Assembly: GCF_900155685.1 (NCBI RefSeq) | Contig: NZ_LT732548.1 | Coordinates: 4,599,301-4,663,300, forward strand | Origin: Paenibacillus bouchesdurhonensis | GTDB taxonomy: Bacteria; Bacillota; Bacilli; Paenibacillales; Paenibacillaceae | DNA length: 64,000 nucleotides | Direction: 5' to 3' | Notes under the pieces: model-generated | Told to the model about the DNA's origin: nothing | What the model saw: only the letters and a program-made list of their open reading frames with translations | Databases searched by the model: none | Translations under genes and position numbers: made by a program | Part shown: piece after piece, positions 53,248 to 62,753 of the stretch | Layout of the letters: each line of letters starts with the position of its first letter | Numbering within the stretch: position 1 is the first letter of the stretch

Positions 53248-55063
53248 TTTCGATTTCTCCCCCTAATACAACTGTAGCGCCGTCGGCATCATTACGTAAA
53301 ATGAATACCATTCCTTCTCCGTAAATCAGCCTTAATCGCATATAAATATTAAGGATGCTTAGACCGCCAATTTCAAGCTTCTCTAATGCTGCCTTCGCAT
53401 TCTCCATACTAACGTTCTTACGCATGAGCTCAACTTTATTTAGAAACTCCTCATTAAATCCCTTTCCATTGTCTTTTATCTCAACAAACCACTGCTTATC
53501 CTTCGAATACGCTTTAATATTCAATTTCCAATCAGGTTCTATCACTTTAAAAGCGTGGTTAAAGCTATTCTCACATACCGGTTGAATAATAAGCTTAGGA
53601 ATATGGACGCCTTGAATTGACTCATCAATCTCGATCGTATATTGGAACAGTTCCTCATAACGCTCTTTCATAAGTGATAAATAATTTGAGGTGTGCTTCA
53701 GCTCCTCCGCCACTGTAGAGAATCCATCTCCCATAGAAGAGGAATAATGCAGCATCCTGGACAGTCTTGAACAAATATTCATTATTTTTATTTGATCAAA
53801 CTCTTGTGCTTCCATCGAAATAATCGTCAGTATATTATGGATAAAATGAGGGTTCATTTGGGATTGCAGAGCAAATAAATGAGATTGAAGCTCATTCGTT
53901 TTCGCATCTACCATATTTTGGATGGAAGCATCCAATTGCTGCAGCATCCGATCAAAAGCGATATTGATTTGCTGAATCTCGTCATTTTTTTCGTAAGTCA
54001 GCATATCCAATTCAAGGTTATCAATGGATACTCTTTTAATCGACTTATATAAATCCTTCAGCGGCCTAGTAAGATGGCTAATGATGGCCTTTTGTGCAAT
54101 AATAGCGACTAACAGAATGATGACACTAACGGTAATTAAGATGCTGCGAAATTGCGACAAAGGCTTTAGTATAGTCGATTGATTCTTTAAAAATATAATT
54201 CGGCCATCCGTTTCACGAAGCGCCTCGTTCGCCAACAGTTTGCCATCCCCCGACGTGATAGCGCTTTCTATTTCTCCTTGCTGAACTGCATCGAAATACT
54301 TAAGAAGTGTTTCGATGTCCGCCGCTTTAGTTAAAGCTGGGCTATAATATACGATTTGATGATCACTATTTAATATAATTCCGAAGCTATCCTGACCCAA
54401 ATCTCCAAAAATCTCGTCAATCCGCTCCACCGATTGCTGTACTTCCACGTAACCATTTTTGAAACTATTAGAGGTGTAGTCTTTAATTTCTCGAATAACA
54501 GAGAATACTTCCGGGCTTTGCAGTGTTGGTGAATCGTTCAAAAAATCCTTTTGAGGCGGGCGGTGCATCGAATACACACCTTCTTGATTAAAGTGATCCC
54601 GCACCTCTAAAAAATATTTGCTGCTAAAGAAGCTATTGACTGCCGTAAATGTCGTATTGACTGATGATGAATATACAAAATCATTGTATTGATTATACAG
54701 ATTAATTCGAGAGTAGGAATCCTTCTTGAAATTATACGAGTTCAACAGCTGAACGATCTGCGACGCAACAATAGGCTCCTCAATGAAATAATTGGTGCTC
54801 TTGTCTTTGTCCACCTTTGAGAAATAGCGTACAATTTGGGGATTAGCAGCAATATTTAAAGCGGTCACGTCCATATTATATATAAGTGAATCATATTGAG
54901 AAGCGGTTTTTGATGCAATGGCACTGAAGTTTTCTAATTCACGCTCATTAATCATGTCCACGACAATACTATAAAAGAAACTGACTACACCTGCCATAAT
55001 AACGATGACCAGAATCGTATTCCATATCATTATTTTAGTTTGAAATTTAATGTTTTTAAGCAA
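53219..55063 (-). CDS. YesM-type sensor histidine kinase
   Basis: The protein has 614 residues and a TTG start with GAAGGTG upstream. A membrane segment (10-32), a large extracellular dCache-like sensor (33-300) and a second membrane segment (about 305-325) are followed by HAMP, then a His_kinase domain with QSQMNPHFIHNIL (phospho-His) and an ATPase domain with NDNGKGF-type motifs (EIKDNGKGFNEEF). It phosphorylates the partner regulator encoded next. It is probably tuned to an extracellular sugar or the binding protein of the same operon. Confidence 0.92.
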   Translation of the reverse strand: MLKNIKFQTKIMIWNTILVIVIMAGVVSFFYSIVVDMINERELENFSAIASKTASQYDSLIYNMDVTALNIAANPQIVRYFSKVDKDKSTNYFIEEPIVASQIVQLLNSYNFKKDSYSRINLYNQYNDFVYSSSVNTTFTAVNSFFSSKYFLEVRDHFNQEGVYSMHRPPQKDFLNDSPTLQSPEVFSVIREIKDYTSNSFKNGYVEVQQSVERIDEIFGDLGQDSFGIILNSDHQIVYYSPALTKAADIETLLKYFDAVQQGEIESAITSGDGKLLANEALRETDGRIIFLKNQSTILKPLSQFRSILITVSVIILLVAIIAQKAIISHLTRPLKDLYKSIKRVSIDNLELDMLTYEKNDEIQQINIAFDRMLQQLDASIQNMVDAKTNELQSHLFALQSQMNPHFIHNILTIISMEAQEFDQIKIMNICSRLSRMLHYSSSMGDGFSTVAEELKHTSNYLSLMKERYEELFQYTIEIDESIQGVHIPKLIIQPVCENSFNHAFKVIEPDWKLNIKAYSKDKQWFVEIKDNGKGFNEEFLNKVELMRKNVSMENAKAALEKLEIGGLSILNIYMRLRLIYGEGMVFILRNDADGATVVLGGEIENVKSIDRRG

Positions 55064-55092
55064 ATTAACACCTTCAAATATGCCAAATTTGA

Positions 55093-55142
55093 AGCAAGGA
55101 CATCATCTTTAATACAAGATCCTGCCCTTGCTACAAGCTTCA
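55093..55142 (-). promoter_or_regulatory. Intercistronic hairpin between the second GH20 gene and the kinase gene
   Basis: Outer arms AGCAAGG and CCTTGCT with a partly paired inner stem (AGGATCTT/AAGATGAT) span the gap between the two genes. No T-run follows on the minus strand, so partial attenuation or processing that lowers kinase expression is more likely than full termination. Confidence 0.45.
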
Positions 55143-55159
55143 CACTAACTTTATAAATA

Positions 55160-57052
55160 TTATAACATGCCCGCTAGTACAGACGGCGTTGCAATCCGAC
55201 TCCATACATTGGCACTAATTGCTCTACGTTCGCCATCTTCTGCACGTCCATCATAATAAAGGCGCTGAACTTCAAGTTCTTCAAGCTGAGATATTTGCCC
55301 GTTAAGATAACTTTCAATCCGATCAATTGCCACATCCATTCTTTGCAATAAACCGCCCATACGAATATCAAATACATCAAGTCCAAAAATTTTATTCTCC
55401 CTGTTCCACTGTACGCGGTATGCAGCAATGAACTCTTCTGTCCTTCTCTTCAACTCCGGAATAACCTTTTGTGCAAGTTTCTGCAAGGCTTTTAGATCTT
55501 GCTCCAAGTAGGCTCTATGGATATTGAGCCCGATATCGCATTTTAACTCTAACACCTTGCAAAGCGCATATTGCGTTGTAAACAACGATTTCCAATCGGA
55601 ATTCCTCTCCATGCATTGCTCTATGATTTCGGCACTAATGCGATAATGCTCGGCATATTCGTTCGGTATGATGTGCTTGTCGAATAATCCGCATAATAAA
55701 TCCTGGTATAAAATATACTTTGGGGGATTGATTGAGCTCCCTCCAGGCGCTGGGTTATCGGGTACTAGCATTGCTAAGTCCAGCTTCATAAAATCATCAT
55801 AACTGCTTCGGGTACAAGTATAGAATCGCTCATTTAGATGCGCTTGTTCAGCCTTATTCTGATAACATAATTCTGCCCAGAGCTGCAGCGTAGGGAGAAT
55901 CGAAAACGTCGATGCCTCCGCTCCATTGTCGCCCCATGCCGTCATCATTACATCCTTAATCCCGTTTGCTATGCAGCTTTCATGAGCCATCAAACCTACG
56001 TGCTTACTAAATTCATTGTTTGGTGTAAAGCCCATCCACTTCCACGCGCCACCTGCAAAAATAATCTTTTCGCTAAGCTGTTTATGCTTCTTCATCATGC
56101 CATCATATAGTTCGGGCTTTTCTGAGTAATAATCCCAATATACCAGTGTGACTTCTTCAGGAATCATTGTAATAACATCTTCTCTAATTGGAGAATCCGC
56201 CGCATAATACTCGCCTGCACTTGCTAGGCGAAAGAACATGTCGCTCCACATCATCGGCTTGTAGCCATATTTTCCGGCTAGCTCCACCACTTTTTTAAAG
56301 TGCTGTAGCATAATTGTTACTCTATCTTGATACCCATGCCTTTCCAGGTATTTGCCCAGCCCCATCATATGGGCCTCGTCCATACCAATATTTATCCTTC
56401 TGCTCGTTAAATTCTCCGATAAAGTACGGAACATCGTATCGATAAGCTGATAAGTTTTCTCCTCACCCACAAGCAGAATATCATTGCAATCTTTCATGTC
56501 CTGGAAGGCAGCCCACTGCAGCGGCTGCTCTAAATGTGCCAATGTCTGTATACAAGGGACAAGCTCGATGCCAAATTGCAAAGCGTAATTGTCCATCTTT
56601 TTCAATTCCCCACTTGAATACCTACCGCGCATATGTCCGAAATAGGGGTACTCCTTCATTTCAAAGGTATCTTCTGTATATAGCTGAACTGTAGAGTAAC
56701 CCATCAATGCTAGATGTTGAATAAGCTTCTTGAATCCATTAAAATGTAAAACTCCATTCCTCGAACAGTCGATCATGACGCCTAAGCTGTCATATACAGG
56801 AAGCTCCTTCAGATCGAATGGCACTCCCTGTTCCCATTTCTCAACAAACAACCCAAGCGCTCTCATGCACTGGTGATCATGCTCATATTCAATCGTTCCT
56901 GCTTGTCCATCGCTCTGTATATGAATGCCTCGTCCTGCTTTCACAAAATCGACGGGAATCCCTGTTTCAGACCATTCAATATTCAAAATACCTGCAACCT
57001 CGACCGCTGCTGCCTTTAAACGAGCATTTAATCCAACTGCGTTTATTTTCAT
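55160..57052 (-). CDS. GH20 beta-N-acetylhexosaminidase, paralogue of the 29.4 kb gene
   Basis: The protein has 630 residues from ATG 57052 (GGAGTG 7 nt upstream), exactly the length of the GH20 at 29351-31243. The catalytic pair is D225-E226 in GMDEAHMMG. Long stretches are identical between the two proteins (VQLYTEDT, ELVPCIQTLAHL, YKPMMWSDMFFRLASAGEYY), so they are true paralogues. No signal peptide is present. It is placed 38 bp after an ABC permease and before the YesM/YesN pair. It should cleave terminal HexNAc from imported oligosaccharides. Confidence 0.9.
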   Translation of the reverse strand: MKINAVGLNARLKAAAVEVAGILNIEWSETGIPVDFVKAGRGIHIQSDGQAGTIEYEHDHQCMRALGLFVEKWEQGVPFDLKELPVYDSLGVMIDCSRNGVLHFNGFKKLIQHLALMGYSTVQLYTEDTFEMKEYPYFGHMRGRYSSGELKKMDNYALQFGIELVPCIQTLAHLEQPLQWAAFQDMKDCNDILLVGEEKTYQLIDTMFRTLSENLTSRRINIGMDEAHMMGLGKYLERHGYQDRVTIMLQHFKKVVELAGKYGYKPMMWSDMFFRLASAGEYYAADSPIREDVITMIPEEVTLVYWDYYSEKPELYDGMMKKHKQLSEKIIFAGGAWKWMGFTPNNEFSKHVGLMAHESCIANGIKDVMMTAWGDNGAEASTFSILPTLQLWAELCYQNKAEQAHLNERFYTCTRSSYDDFMKLDLAMLVPDNPAPGGSSINPPKYILYQDLLCGLFDKHIIPNEYAEHYRISAEIIEQCMERNSDWKSLFTTQYALCKVLELKCDIGLNIHRAYLEQDLKALQKLAQKVIPELKRRTEEFIAAYRVQWNRENKIFGLDVFDIRMGGLLQRMDVAIDRIESYLNGQISQLEELEVQRLYYDGRAEDGERRAISANVWSRIATPSVLAGML

Positions 57053-57090
57053 AGCAAACACTCCGTTCATTCCATCCTATTGTAAGTCCA

Positions 57091-57921
57091 TTACCCCTTC
57101 ACAGCCCCCGCTGTCATTCCTTCAACAATAAAGCGTTGTAGGCATAAATAGAGTATCACGACAGGCAGTATCGTAATGGTCAGGGCTGCAAATACAAATT
57201 GCCAATCGCGGGCATACAAGCCATAAAAGTTAAATACGGTGAGAGGGATCGTCATTTTGTCTGAGCTGTTCATCAAATATAACGGGACCATGAAGTTGTT
57301 CCATACACCTATAGCTGCAATGATTAAGTTAGTTACCAGAACAGGCGTTAAGATCGGCATCAAAATACGGAAAATTAACTTAAATGGGCTGCTTCCGTCG
57401 ACAATTGCCGCTTCATCAATTTCCCTCGGCACACCTCTAACAAAGCTAGAAAAGGTCAATACAGCAAAAGGCAGATTAATCGCAGCGAATACCAAAATAA
57501 CTCCAAGGTAGGTTCCATACAAATCTAGCTTGAGCATTAATGCATAAGTCGTAACGGTATTGAAAGTTGCCGTCAGTCCAAATATGAAGTAATAGTACAA
57601 AGCATTAGACTTGCGATCGTTTCTGCGTGAAATAATAATGCCTGTCGTAGAGCCGCAAAATAATATTAGAATAACCGCGGACACCGTCGTAATGATACTG
57701 TTCATGTAGCCTCTTAGAATCGAACCTGTTTTCAGTACATGGATGTAATTTTCTAATCGAAAGGTAGACGGCAGGCTCAAATCAAGCGAAAGCACTTCAC
57801 CCTGTGTTTTAAACGAGCCAAGGAGCATCATGAGTATAGGAACGATAAACACCGTCGATACTGCGAGAACGCCCACAAACAAGAGAGTTTTGTTCACCTT
57901 CAATCTCGTAGAGTGACTCAT
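57091..57921 (-). CDS. Carbohydrate ABC transporter permease (MalG type)
   Basis: The protein has 276 residues and six predicted helices. The EAA loop reads EIDEAAIVDGSSPFKLIFRILMPILTP. Its ATG shares one base with the stop of the upstream permease. It is part of the second GH20-linked importer. The protein is similar in plan but clearly different in sequence from the permease at 25.8 kb. Confidence 0.92.
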   Translation of the reverse strand: MSHSTRLKVNKTLLFVGVLAVSTVFIVPILMMLLGSFKTQGEVLSLDLSLPSTFRLENYIHVLKTGSILRGYMNSIITTVSAVILILFCGSTTGIIISRRNDRKSNALYYYFIFGLTATFNTVTTYALMLKLDLYGTYLGVILVFAAINLPFAVLTFSSFVRGVPREIDEAAIVDGSSPFKLIFRILMPILTPVLVTNLIIAAIGVWNNFMVPLYLMNSSDKMTIPLTVFNFYGLYARDWQFVFAALTITILPVVILYLCLQRFIVEGMTAGAVKG

Positions 57922-58802
57922 TATGCCTCAACCTCCCTTGCCTTCAAAAATTTATTCAATGCAAAAGTGATAAAGACGACCACCACTGATAGTACGAGAA
58001 CACTGGCGCTGGATTTCCCGAGCAAGCCCATACCGAAAGCCCGATACGTGTACGTGTTTAACACTTGTGTATCCGTGCCTGGCCCGCCGCCAGTTAAGGA
58101 ATACACCAGGTCGAAAACCTTAAGTCCGCCGGTAATATTTAATGTGGTCACCACTGTGAATGATGGCGCAAGCAACGGCAGCGTAATCGAACGGAATTTA
58201 ACCCATGCTCCCGCACCCTCAATATCAGCCGCTTCATAGTAGTCTTTGGAAATAGCTTGCAGACCTGAGATGAAAATAAACATACTGAAGCCCGCCCACA
58301 TCCATATCTCAATCGCAATAATCCAGAACATCGCCGTTCCATAGGAGCCAAGCCAGTCGGTTGCGAATTGCCCCAAACCAAGAGAATTCAGAATGTTATT
58401 CATTAATCCTTCTTGCTTCAATATCGCTGTGAACAAAAGTCCTACAATCATCGGGCTTAGAACCGATGGCATATAGAACAACGTCCGAAAGAAGCTGTTG
58501 CCGAAAAACTTCTGCACGACCAATAAAGCCAGCGCGAGTCCTACTACCGTCTTCAATATAGTAGTCACGAACGCAAAGAGAAATGTATTCATCATCGAAC
58601 GGAAAAAGACACCCTCACTGAATAGATTTCTAAAGTTGTCTAAACCGTTGAATGAGGGGGAATCCATGCGATCCATATTCCAATTTGTGAAGGAAAAAAC
58701 AAATGAAGCAAGGATCGGTACAATAAAAAATAAAGTGTAAATGATAATCGCAGGCGATGTAATCCAGAATGGATATGTCCTGTTTAATTTACGCTGGTTC
58801 AC
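57921..58802 (-). CDS. Carbohydrate ABC transporter permease (MalF/UgpA type)
   Basis: The protein has 293 residues and a GTG start with AAGGAG upstream. Six helices and the EAA loop DYYEAADIEGAGAWVKFRSITLPLL identify the family. It lies between the solute-binding protein and the partner permease and is translationally coupled to the latter. No ATPase gene is present in the operon. Confidence 0.92.
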   Translation of the reverse strand: MNQRKLNRTYPFWITSPAIIIYTLFFIVPILASFVFSFTNWNMDRMDSPSFNGLDNFRNLFSEGVFFRSMMNTFLFAFVTTILKTVVGLALALLVVQKFFGNSFFRTLFYMPSVLSPMIVGLLFTAILKQEGLMNNILNSLGLGQFATDWLGSYGTAMFWIIAIEIWMWAGFSMFIFISGLQAISKDYYEAADIEGAGAWVKFRSITLPLLAPSFTVVTTLNITGGLKVFDLVYSLTGGGPGTDTQVLNTYTYRAFGMGLLGKSSASVLVLSVVVVFITFALNKFLKAREVEA

Positions 58803-58869
58803 AACTATCGCTCCTTCATTGCAAATGGCTTATGCCATGCAGCATAAGCCATTTGATTTACTGCATTAT

Positions 58870-60225
58870 TTAAAATCCGGGAGTGCCTATATCTTTATTG
58901 TATTGTTCGAATTCCTTCTGGAATTTCTCCATGACCCCTTTACCATCTAAATCATTCGTTGCTGGTGCAGATACATAGTAGATATAGAGGCTATTCTCAA
59001 ATAGCGGGTTGTATTGCATAACGTATGCGTTGAACTCAGAGATCGCTTTACCCTGCTGGATATATTTCTCATCAATTTCAGCAAGATAGCTAGGAACCTC
59101 CCCGCCATTTACATCTTTAAAAGCGGGGAACGCTGGTCGCCCTTCAAAATATAAGTCGGCATACTCAGGTGTTGACCATAATTCAAACACTCTCTTTACC
59201 GTATCAAGATTCTTCGAGTTTTTGTAAGCTACAAAACCAGCAGACGAGGTGTTTGCTGTTACAACATCAATGCCTGGCGTCATGGAAATTTGGAAAATGC
59301 CAATGTTAGCCTCAGGATTCGCATCCATTACAGATGCTGCGAAGAAGTCGCCATTGAAATGCATTGCTGCTTTTCCGTTCGCCACTGCTGCAATGGCATC
59401 ATCATAAACAGCAGATGTGAAATTAGTATTAACATATCCTTTTTGGTAAAGCTCCAAGTACTTATCAATAACAGTTTGGAATTCTGGGACATCTGTCCAC
59501 TTCATTTCGTTCTTCGCTACTTTTTCCGCGAATTCTGCAGTCTTTTCAACTCCTAATGCTTTGGCAAAATTATCTGTCATCAGGATTTGTGGAACCCATG
59601 AATCCTTCGGAATGAAAATTGGAGTAATTCCGTCGCCTTCTGTTTTAATTTTTTCAGAAGCAGCTAGGAGCTCATCCCAAGTTGTTGGAACTGCGATTTC
59701 TAATTGCTCAAAAACATCCTTGTTATAGATCATGCCATGGATACCGGGAACTGATTGGAATGGGAATCCATAAATTTTTCCATCCTCATGTTTAATATTA
59801 TCTGGCATAATTAATTTCGAAATCCATGATTCATTACTCAGATCAGCAAAATTAGCAACAGGATCAATCATGTCATATACAGCCGGGATGTTGTAATCGA
59901 TCATGTCCACGCTTTCACCGGAGTTAAGCTTCATTTTTATTAAGTTTAAAGATTCAGCATCGGGGACAACCTGTGCGTCAATAATGATATTCTCATCGGT
60001 TTCAAGCTTTTTAATCATTTTTTGCAAACCTTCAAAATTTCTTGACTGCTGAATTAGCGCTGTAATTTTAACCGGATTCTTCTTGTCTGTATCCGTGCTA
60101 TTTGCAGCGCCCGGGGTGCTCGCAGCATCTTTGGTGTTTGCATTCCCGCTGCATGCTACCATTGTGGACAGAATGATAACGATTGCAATCAATAGCGAAA
60201 TTGAGCTCTTTGTTCCTCTCTTCAT
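58870..60225 (-). CDS. Extracellular sugar-binding lipoprotein (SBP family 1)
   Basis: The protein has 451 residues from ATG 60225, chosen for GGGAGG upstream and because it starts the signal sequence; the frame extends further upstream without a ribosome site. The lipobox MVAC gives lipid attachment at Cys25. The body has the family 1 pattern (PTTWDELLAASEKIKTEGD, GKAAMHFNGDFF). It is the first gene of the second GH20 operon and binds the oligosaccharide for import. Confidence 0.9.
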   Translation of the reverse strand: MKRGTKSSISLLIAIVIILSTMVACSGNANTKDAASTPGAANSTDTDKKNPVKITALIQQSRNFEGLQKMIKKLETDENIIIDAQVVPDAESLNLIKMKLNSGESVDMIDYNIPAVYDMIDPVANFADLSNESWISKLIMPDNIKHEDGKIYGFPFQSVPGIHGMIYNKDVFEQLEIAVPTTWDELLAASEKIKTEGDGITPIFIPKDSWVPQILMTDNFAKALGVEKTAEFAEKVAKNEMKWTDVPEFQTVIDKYLELYQKGYVNTNFTSAVYDDAIAAVANGKAAMHFNGDFFAASVMDANPEANIGIFQISMTPGIDVVTANTSSAGFVAYKNSKNLDTVKRVFELWSTPEYADLYFEGRPAFPAFKDVNGGEVPSYLAEIDEKYIQQGKAISEFNAYVMQYNPLFENSLYIYYVSAPATNDLDGKGVMEKFQKEFEQYNKDIGTPGF

Positions 60226-60554
60226 TTCAAGACCTCCCAATTTTTTTAAATGAAAGTATAGTTTGTCCTTTATACACATCCTATACTGCACAGCGCACCG
60301 CTCTTCGTCTTAAGTCGTAGCCGTATAGACCTGAGCAGAAACGAGCTAAAGCCTTTCGAGGCACGTAGTCAAAGCCCTTTACTTTACGCTTGTGTATTTA
60401 AAATATATTCGAGTTAGTCGAGAGGGTAAATGTAAAAAGTTAAAAAGCTGCATGTATAATTTGATAATTCAATCTTAGAAGCCCCATAAATGCAAAAGAG
60501 CCAACCCCACAGTCATTGACGTATGACTTGGAGCCGACCCTCTTTAAAATCGTA
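60226..60554 (-). other. Upstream region of the second GH20 operon, no gene seen
   Basis: This gap should hold the operon promoter and the YesN binding site. It contains a small inverted repeat TCGAGTTAGTCGA (60408-60420) and the terminator of the AlkD-like gene at its right end. No confident -35/-10 pair and no coding frame are visible. Confidence 0.4.
60495..60544 (-). terminator. Terminator of the AlkD-like gene
   Basis: On the minus strand a long imperfect stem (outer AGAG/CTCT, inner AGTCAT/ATGACT, several wobble pairs) is followed by TTTT, starting about 10 nt after the stop. Confidence 0.65.
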
Positions 60555-61262
60555 TTAACACCGTACATATCTACGTTTGAAACCAAGCTGGCTTTTAGCT
60601 ACTGCCTTATGAATATTTTCTGCGGCGTTTAGATACTTGCTCTTTGCCTTGTCCCGATTTACTTCTACCGGGCCTACTGTCTCTGCGGTCTTGAGAGCCT
60701 GATCATGAAGCGGCACATAGGACACTCCCACCGTGTACATAAAATTATTCATAGCGTATTTCGTTCGTTCGGGAGAATCGTGAATGGTTCGTTCCACCAT
60801 TTGGAGCATATTGGCTATTTTACTTTCGGAAAATTCACCGTCCGGACGATTCCCCAGTAGCCAGCAATAACAACTCCAGCCCGCGGACATTCTCAGTTCC
60901 TGCCCGCTTGCGATCCATTTATCGGCAACTTCTTGCGCAATATTTGTTTCTGACAAGGTTACTGCAACCACATAATCGGACAGCATATAAAAATAAGCCA
61001 TATCCATCCAACGATCAAAATCCGCTGCAGTCATTGCTTCTGGATCTGCAATTATACCGGCAAAATACATGGCATCGTAGTTTCCAGTGGCGTAAAGCTG
61101 TTCAGCCAAAGGTTGATCTTTTTTTATTTTCTTGGCGATGGGCTTCATTGCCCCTGTAGCTACGCCAAAAAGCGGTTCGTGCGCGCCATTGGATAAATAA
61201 ATCTTCTTGGTACGCTCTTTGCCTAGAGCTTCAAGTTCCTGCATAACCATTTCTACATTCAA
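60555..61262 (-). CDS. DNA alkylation repair protein, AlkD-like HEAT-repeat family
   Basis: The protein has about 235 residues if it starts at TTG 61262 (AGGA about 11 nt upstream); GTG 61271 and ATG 61250 are alternatives. It is an all-helical protein with the pattern LFGVATGAMKPIAKKI, YDAMYFAGIIADP, WSCYCWLLGNRPD and a lysine-rich end KSQLGFKRR. AlkD-type proteins remove alkylated bases or bind distorted DNA. Members of this subgroup are less studied, so activity is inferred. It is a single gene. Confidence 0.8.
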   Translation of the reverse strand: MNVEMVMQELEALGKERTKKIYLSNGAHEPLFGVATGAMKPIAKKIKKDQPLAEQLYATGNYDAMYFAGIIADPEAMTAADFDRWMDMAYFYMLSDYVVAVTLSETNIAQEVADKWIASGQELRMSAGWSCYCWLLGNRPDGEFSESKIANMLQMVERTIHDSPERTKYAMNNFMYTVGVSYVPLHDQALKTAETVGPVEVNRDKAKSKYLNAAENIHKAVAKSQLGFKRRYVRC

Positions 61263-61330
61263 TGTGTACACTTCCTTTGACTGTCGCTAGAAATAATTAT
61301 TATCAAGAAAACCATCATGTTTCATCGATG

Positions 61331-62500
61331 CTATATCGTCTCTGTACTGAGCGTAAATCCTTCGATAACGGCATCTTCGTCAACCTCAATCAGGATACAC
61401 CGTCTCCCTTGATAATTCACCTGTCTCACATACTTTAAATCCTGCGGGCTAACCGAAATCGTGGCGACCTTAGTGTCGATCTTAATCGATTTTGACGTAA
61501 ACTTCGGCATCACACTATTCGCCTTCAATTCATAGTTTTTATCGTCGACAATCGTTTCAAACGCCCGTTCCACTTTTTCAGTCGTTACGTTCTCTACACC
61601 ACTTACCGTTAGCACCTGCTCCACATCTTTATAATCCAGCTTTGGAGGCTCTTCCTCCTCCTCATGGGTTTCAATCACCCGATGGATTTCCTCATACACA
61701 TGTGCAAGGGTGCTTGCATCCAACTGTTCGCCCGCTACTTCCTTCACGATGTCTTCGAAGATGGCTCTCTCCTCCCGTGCTGTCACGGATCTTTCGGCAT
61801 GCAAGACCTCTTCGATGAAATGCGGATTCGGTTCATTCGCTTTACCCGTACAATACAGAATGCGGTTTACATCGGAATAACCGTCCGTTACACTCGGATA
61901 AAAGAACCCTTGTTCCGGCGAACTCAGCTTGATAATCGGATCTACATTGACATTGTACTTAAACTCTTTCTCCACATAGTCAAACAAAAGAGTTTTCCTC
62001 TGCTGCTCCGTGGAATTCACACTGCACAGAATGAACGGATGCGCGAACACTTCGTTCTTCTCGCTCTCCTCCGATTCTTTATTCCTGTCCTTGGACGGCT
62101 GGTAGTATTGTCCACGAACGAACGTGATTACCGTATCCCGTTCATATTTGACATCCGCCAGCATTTTGTCCACCAACAGCAGCAACAGATCCTGCCATTC
62201 CTCCGGATCACCGGTCACCAAAGCCTGGTGAAGCAGCACCCGCGCCGGCTCCTCCACTTCTTCCTCCTGAAACTTCAACTCGAACAGCTTCTGATCCAGT
62301 TCACCCGTCAGCAGCTTCTTGAAATTGCCTATATGCAGTTCCTGCTTCTCTCTGTCCAATAAGGCAAACGGCCGCCGCTCCCAATGATAGATTTCGTTGC
62401 TTTCCTTCATAATATACACGTTAAGAATGTCGTAAATGGTCAGCATATCATGATCCAGCTTAAATTGCTTGCGTATATGCGCGATTTCTTTCTTTATCAT
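61331..62500 (-). CDS. DUF4317 domain protein of unknown function
   Basis: The protein has 389 residues from ATG 62500 with a distant GGGAG. It is soluble and charged, with the start IAHIRKQFKLDHDMLTIYDILNVYIMK, a middle segment FILCSVNSTEQQRKTLLFDY and an acidic stretch ETHEEEEEPP. This matches the DUF4317 family as I remember it. The family has no defined reaction, and there are no membrane or catalytic motifs I can name. It stands alone between terminators. Confidence 0.8.
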   Translation of the reverse strand: MIKKEIAHIRKQFKLDHDMLTIYDILNVYIMKESNEIYHWERRPFALLDREKQELHIGNFKKLLTGELDQKLFELKFQEEEVEEPARVLLHQALVTGDPEEWQDLLLLLVDKMLADVKYERDTVITFVRGQYYQPSKDRNKESEESEKNEVFAHPFILCSVNSTEQQRKTLLFDYVEKEFKYNVNVDPIIKLSSPEQGFFYPSVTDGYSDVNRILYCTGKANEPNPHFIEEVLHAERSVTAREERAIFEDIVKEVAGEQLDASTLAHVYEEIHRVIETHEEEEEPPKLDYKDVEQVLTVSGVENVTTEKVERAFETIVDDKNYELKANSVMPKFTSKSIKIDTKVATISVSPQDLKYVRQVNYQGRRCILIEVDEDAVIEGFTLSTETI

Positions 62501-62694
62501 GGCTCGTAAGACAACTCCCTAAGAAGTAAATTGATCTTATCAGTATAAACGATATAAAGACCCTTCGCTAGAAGGGCTTTTTAGGTGCTCTACTCTTCTA
62601 TTAAAAAGGGATTTGCAGAAGGGCCTCAATACAGGCGTTGTCATAACTGTTTCTTGCAAAGCAATCAGGTCATATAGCCGACTATTCAAAAAAA

Positions 62695-62721
62695 ATCACG
62701 TCCTCCAAGGGAGAACGCGAT
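62695..62721 (-). terminator. Terminator of the sortase operon
   Basis: On the minus strand a 12-bp stem (ATCGCGTTCTCC with GGAGGACGTGAT, two wobbles) has a 3-nt loop and is followed by eight T, 32 nt after the sortase stop. Confidence 0.9.
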
Positions 62722-62753
62722 ATGAATCAGCTTGACTTCGTATTTCAGCATCG

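Noticed and set aside
61664..62362. 232-codon plus-strand frame
   Set aside because: It is antisense to the DUF4317 gene and has a composition typical of a shadow frame.
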